NCBI GenBank assembly: GCA_030630165.1
Contig: DAOVNN010000150.1
Location: 1-7,069 of the forward strand
Source: Candidatus Krumholzibacteriota bacterium
GTDB lineage: Bacteria; Krumholzibacteriota; Krumholzibacteriia; Krumholzibacteriales; Krumholzibacteriaceae
DNA: 7,069 nt
Direction: 5' to 3'
Shown: positions 4,967-7,069 of the stretch, piece by piece
Position numbering within the stretch: position 1 is the first letter of the stretch
How the letters are laid out: each line of letters opens with the position of its first letter
The notes under the pieces: model-generated
What the model was told of the DNA's origin: nothing
The model's database searches: none
Seen by the model: the letters and a program-made list of their open reading frames with translations, nothing else
Translations under genes and position numbers: made by a program

Positions 4967-5794
4967 TCAGGCTCCTCCCCCCGCTATTACTTCTTTCCTC
5001 GGGCGGCCCCGCCTTGAACGCTTCTCCTCGTGATACCCTTCCTGTTTCTCAATGACCTCGATGGCCAGCTTGAGGTAGCTCTTCGCTCCCTTGCTCTGAA
5101 CGTCGTAGAGGATCACGGGCTTTCCGAAGCTCGGACACTCGCTGAGCCTGACATTCCTCGGTATTATATTGTCGTATACCTTTTCGCCGAAGTAGGAGAT
5201 CGCTTCGTCGGCGACTTGACTGGCAAGCCTGAGCCGCTTGTCGAACATCGTCAGCAGAACGCCTTCTATTCTGAGATCAGGATTGAGGTGCTTCTGCACC
5301 ATCCTGATCGTGCCGAGGAGCTGGCTCAGCCCCTCGAGCGCGTAATATTCACACTGTATCGGTATGAGGATCGAATCGGCAGCTGTCAGTGTGTTGAGCG
5401 TTATCAGGCCGAGGCTGGGCGGACAGTCGATGATGACAAAGTCGTAGTCGCCAGCCACTCCGGAGAGTGCGGTCTTGAGTTTGTGCTCCCTCGCTATCTG
5501 AGAGACGAGCTCGATCTCCGCACCGCTCAGTTTCGGATGGGACGGGAGCAGGTCGATAAGCCCGGCGCTGCGGATTATATCCTTCGCCCGGGCATCCCCT
5601 ATGAGGACCTCATAGATCGTGGCTTCTTCCTCGGAGAGCCTTACCCCGAGTCCGCTGCTCGCGTTTGCCTGGGGATCCGCGTCGACCAGCAGCACCTTCT
5701 TCTCGGCAACCCCGAGGCTGGCACTGAGATTCACCGCCGTCGTCGTCTTTCCGACGCCGCCCTTCTGGTTCGCGATCGCTATGATCTTTCCCAT
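4967..5794 (-). CDS. parA: ParA/Soj chromosome-partitioning ATPase with an AT-hook-like C-terminal tail
   Basis: A Walker-type P-loop ATPase that dimerises on ATP, binds the nucleoid non-specifically and moves ParB-parS complexes. The product is 275 residues. The deviant Walker A is KGGVGKTTT (11-19) with signature Lys11; Walker A' is VDADPQ (37-42); Walker B is FVIIDCPP (119-126). The segment PRNVRLSECPSFGKP matches the conserved C-terminal part of Soj proteins. There is no N-terminal helix-turn-helix, so it is the chromosomal or type Ib form. After the last helix comes a basic tail with RRGRPRK (261-267), an AT-hook-type motif, and then a Gly/Ala end. The codons of that end double as the SD site of parB. 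The SD site of parA is GGAGG (5798-5802), only 3 nt from ATG at 5794. The gene follows the beta-helix lipoprotein by 33 bp. Confidence 0.97.
   Translation of the reverse strand: MGKIIAIANQKGGVGKTTTAVNLSASLGVAEKKVLLVDADPQANASSGLGVRLSEEEATIYEVLIGDARAKDIIRSAGLIDLLPSHPKLSGAEIELVSQIAREHKLKTALSGVAGDYDFVIIDCPPSLGLITLNTLTAADSILIPIQCEYYALEGLSQLLGTIRMVQKHLNPDLRIEGVLLTMFDKRLRLASQVADEAISYFGEKVYDNIIPRNVRLSECPSFGKPVILYDVQSKGAKSYLKLAIEVIEKQEGYHEEKRSRRGRPRKEVIAGGGA
4972..4978 (-). promoter_or_regulatory. parB ribosome binding site inside the parA coding end
   Basis: GGAGGAG is part of the last Gly-Gly-Ala codons of parA and lies 6 nt before the parB ATG at 4965; the parA TGA lies between them. This is a classic arrangement for translational coupling of ParA and ParB. 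Confidence 0.85.
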
Positions 5795-5827
5795 TCCCCT
5801 CCAATTCTATTCTTCACATTCAGTTTT

Positions 5828-7027
5828 TCAGGGCTCTTCCGTGAGCCAGTTCGAATAGTCGACTATCCCGTTTGTCCCTTCCCTTATAATCTGCAGCTGT
5901 ATGTCTGTCGACGTCGCGCCTCCCCACCAGTTCCCGGTCATGTCAACGTCATCGGTGTTGGTATAGCTTGAAGAAAAGACTACCGTCTTGATATTCGGCA
6001 GCTGCCCGTTGATGAACATCGAGCAGTTGTGGACAACCGGCTTTGCTTCGATCCCGAGAAGAAATCCGTACACCGCGTTGTTCGCGATAGTGCAGTCCAG
6101 GATGGTAACGTCCGTCGGCCCCGTGTTAGTCACTATGTTGAACCCGTAATTACCATTGTATCTAATCGAGCTGTTTCGTATATCCAGCGCCGAGTTAAGA
6201 ACGTAAATCCCGTCTCCGTTTTCCCAGATCCTCGAATCAATAATGTTAAGGCTACTGCCTGTTTTAACTGATATCGCATTATGCCTTGCCTGGTCGAAGA
6301 TAAGATTATCGGCTGTCAGAATAGCCCCATCCTCCATATCTAATCCGTTCACCGTCGACGTCAGCGTGACATGGCTCCACGTGCCGGCCGCCATGTCGCC
6401 CATCATCTTGATCCCTTTCCACCTGAGTTCTTCGCCGGGACACGAGTTCGGGATCATCGCGACCCTGTTATCCGCCGTACCGTTGATATTGAGCGTGCCT
6501 TCGACCTGGAATCCGCCGGTTTCTTCGTTGAACACGATCGTCACGCCCGCTTCGATCGTGACAGATATGATCTCGCCGATCAGTATCGGCAGGCTGTTCG
6601 GTACGATGTAGGGATAATCGGTCTGATCGAGCACCCCGCCCTCGTGAAGGACTTCAAGGTTTCTTCCGACGTCGAGATCGATCCCCCTGGCCGTTTCATC
6701 GAGGCTGTCGGTCACCCTGAGTGTCACCCTGTATGTGCCGTGATTGTCTGGCGCACGCCATGTGACGACCTGGCCCTTGCCGTCGGCGGGGGAGAGAGTA
6801 CCTTCCCCGGCTGTCCACCTGTAGCTTATCTCATCACCGTCGTTGTCGGTCGCTTCGCCGGTAAGCGTGACGATATCGCTTGGACCCAGATAGCATATAT
6901 CCCTGCTTATCGACAGCCCGCTCGGAGGAGTGTTGGCGAAGTCGAGGGTATCATCACACCCTGAACCAGCGACAATAATTGTGGAAAAGAGCAGTAACGC
7001 CGTGAAATGAATGGTTTTGACTCGCAT
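5828..7027 (-). CDS. Lipoprotein with PKD-like domain and right-handed parallel beta-helix
   Basis: Function unknown; expected to be exported and lipid-anchored. The product is 399 residues. A basic start (MRVK) and a hydrophobic stretch to residue 22 lead to Cys24 in VAGSGC, a somewhat atypical lipobox, followed by Asp-Asp. Residues about 34-120 form one PKD/Ig-like domain (VTLTGEATDNDGDEISYRW, and the RVTLRVTDS strand). From about 130 to 365 there are beta-helix rungs with repeated Asn and Ile/Leu stacks (GTLNINGTADNRV, NSALDIRNSSIRYNGNYGF, TILDCTIANNAVYGF). The end is NWWGG (366-370) followed by GIVDYSNWL, the usual close of NosD/pectate-lyase-like beta-helix proteins. No catalytic residues can be recognised. 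The ATG at 7027 is chosen because AGGAGGT ends 4 nt upstream; GTG at 7033 overlaps that site. The gene may be the first of the parAB transcript. Confidence 0.9.
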   Translation of the reverse strand: MRVKTIHFTALLLFSTIIVAGSGCDDTLDFANTPPSGLSISRDICYLGPSDIVTLTGEATDNDGDEISYRWTAGEGTLSPADGKGQVVTWRAPDNHGTYRVTLRVTDSLDETARGIDLDVGRNLEVLHEGGVLDQTDYPYIVPNSLPILIGEIISVTIEAGVTIVFNEETGGFQVEGTLNINGTADNRVAMIPNSCPGEELRWKGIKMMGDMAAGTWSHVTLTSTVNGLDMEDGAILTADNLIFDQARHNAISVKTGSSLNIIDSRIWENGDGIYVLNSALDIRNSSIRYNGNYGFNIVTNTGPTDVTILDCTIANNAVYGFLLGIEAKPVVHNCSMFINGQLPNIKTVVFSSSYTNTDDVDMTGNWWGGATSTDIQLQIIREGTNGIVDYSNWLTEEP

Positions 7028-7031
7028 TGCC

Positions 7032-7038
7032 ACCTCCT
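7032..7038 (-). promoter_or_regulatory. Shine-Dalgarno site that decides the lipoprotein start
   Basis: The minus strand reads AGGAGGT and then GGCA before ATG at 7027. An in-frame GTG at 7031-7033 lies within the SD site itself and cannot be its target, so the protein starts MRVK and is two residues shorter than the longest reading. Confidence 0.85.
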
Positions 7039-7063
7039 GGAGAAACTAAGTGGAGCTTGCGGG

Positions 7064-7069
7064 AGTATA
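7064..7069 (-). promoter_or_regulatory. Possible -10 element at the window edge
   Basis: The minus strand begins TATACT, one base from the TATAAT consensus, 36 bp upstream of the lipoprotein ATG. Any -35 element lies outside the window, so support is thin. Confidence 0.2.

Noticed and set aside
3997..5971. Long plus-strand open frames opposite parB and parA
   Set aside because: They are antisense to ParB and ParA, whose motifs are all present on the minus strand; the plus-strand products show no family features.
6374..6388. CACGTG core considered as a parS site
   Set aside because: The flanks (TCCACGTGCC) lack the TTTCACGTGAAA symmetry of parS. No canonical TGTTTCACGTGAAACA was found elsewhere in the window.
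7031..7033. GTG as start codon of the beta-helix lipoprotein
   Set aside because: It overlaps the AGGAGGT ribosome binding site; the ATG at 7027 has proper spacing.

Overview
The window is a dense bacterial chromosomal segment, GC-moderate to GC-rich by eye, with clear Shine-Dalgarno (SD) sites. It carries seven protein genes. Two encode predicted lipoproteins: an S9 peptidase and a PKD/beta-helix protein. The chromosomal-type parA-parB pair is followed by a bactofilin and an M23 peptidase, and there are RpoN-type promoter candidates. Together this suggests a diderm, Gram-negative-like bacterium, possibly from the FCB superphylum or a deltaproteobacterial-type lineage. The lineage is inference; no rRNA or other taxonomic marker is present.

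Layout. Positions 1-1797 (minus) hold the 5' 599 codons of an S9 prolyl-oligopeptidase-type lipoprotein; the left edge cuts it exactly at the putative catalytic His codon. Positions 1798-2240 are a 443-bp divergent intergenic region with palindromes, GC-rich hairpins and two sigma-54-like promoter candidates facing outward. Positions 2241-2687 (plus) encode a small heat-shock protein (Hsp20), followed by a strong, probably bidirectional terminator at 2709-2737. Positions 2821-5794 (minus) are a compact four-gene cluster read in the order parA, parB, M23 peptidase, bactofilin, with gaps of 1, 30 and 12 bp. Positions 5828-7027 (minus) encode a PKD-like plus right-handed beta-helix lipoprotein that ends 33 bp before parA, with no visible terminator between.

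How the genes work together. ParA and ParB are the ATPase and CTP-dependent clamp of a chromosome-segregation system. A membrane-anchored LytM/M23 endopeptidase and a polymer-forming bactofilin follow in what looks like one operon. This couples origin segregation with a cytoskeletal scaffold and local cell-wall cutting. The link has precedents: M23-bactofilin pairs in helical-cell-shape loci, and bactofilin scaffolding of ParABS in Myxococcus. Unusual points are an AT-hook-like C-terminal tail on ParA and the secreted beta-helix lipoprotein at the head of the cluster. Hsp20 and the S9 peptidase are divergently transcribed envelope or protein-quality genes. Both have upstream matches to the sigma-54 -24/-12 element, the Hsp20 one being the better.

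I see no tRNA, rRNA, CRISPR array, insertion sequence or canonical parS site.
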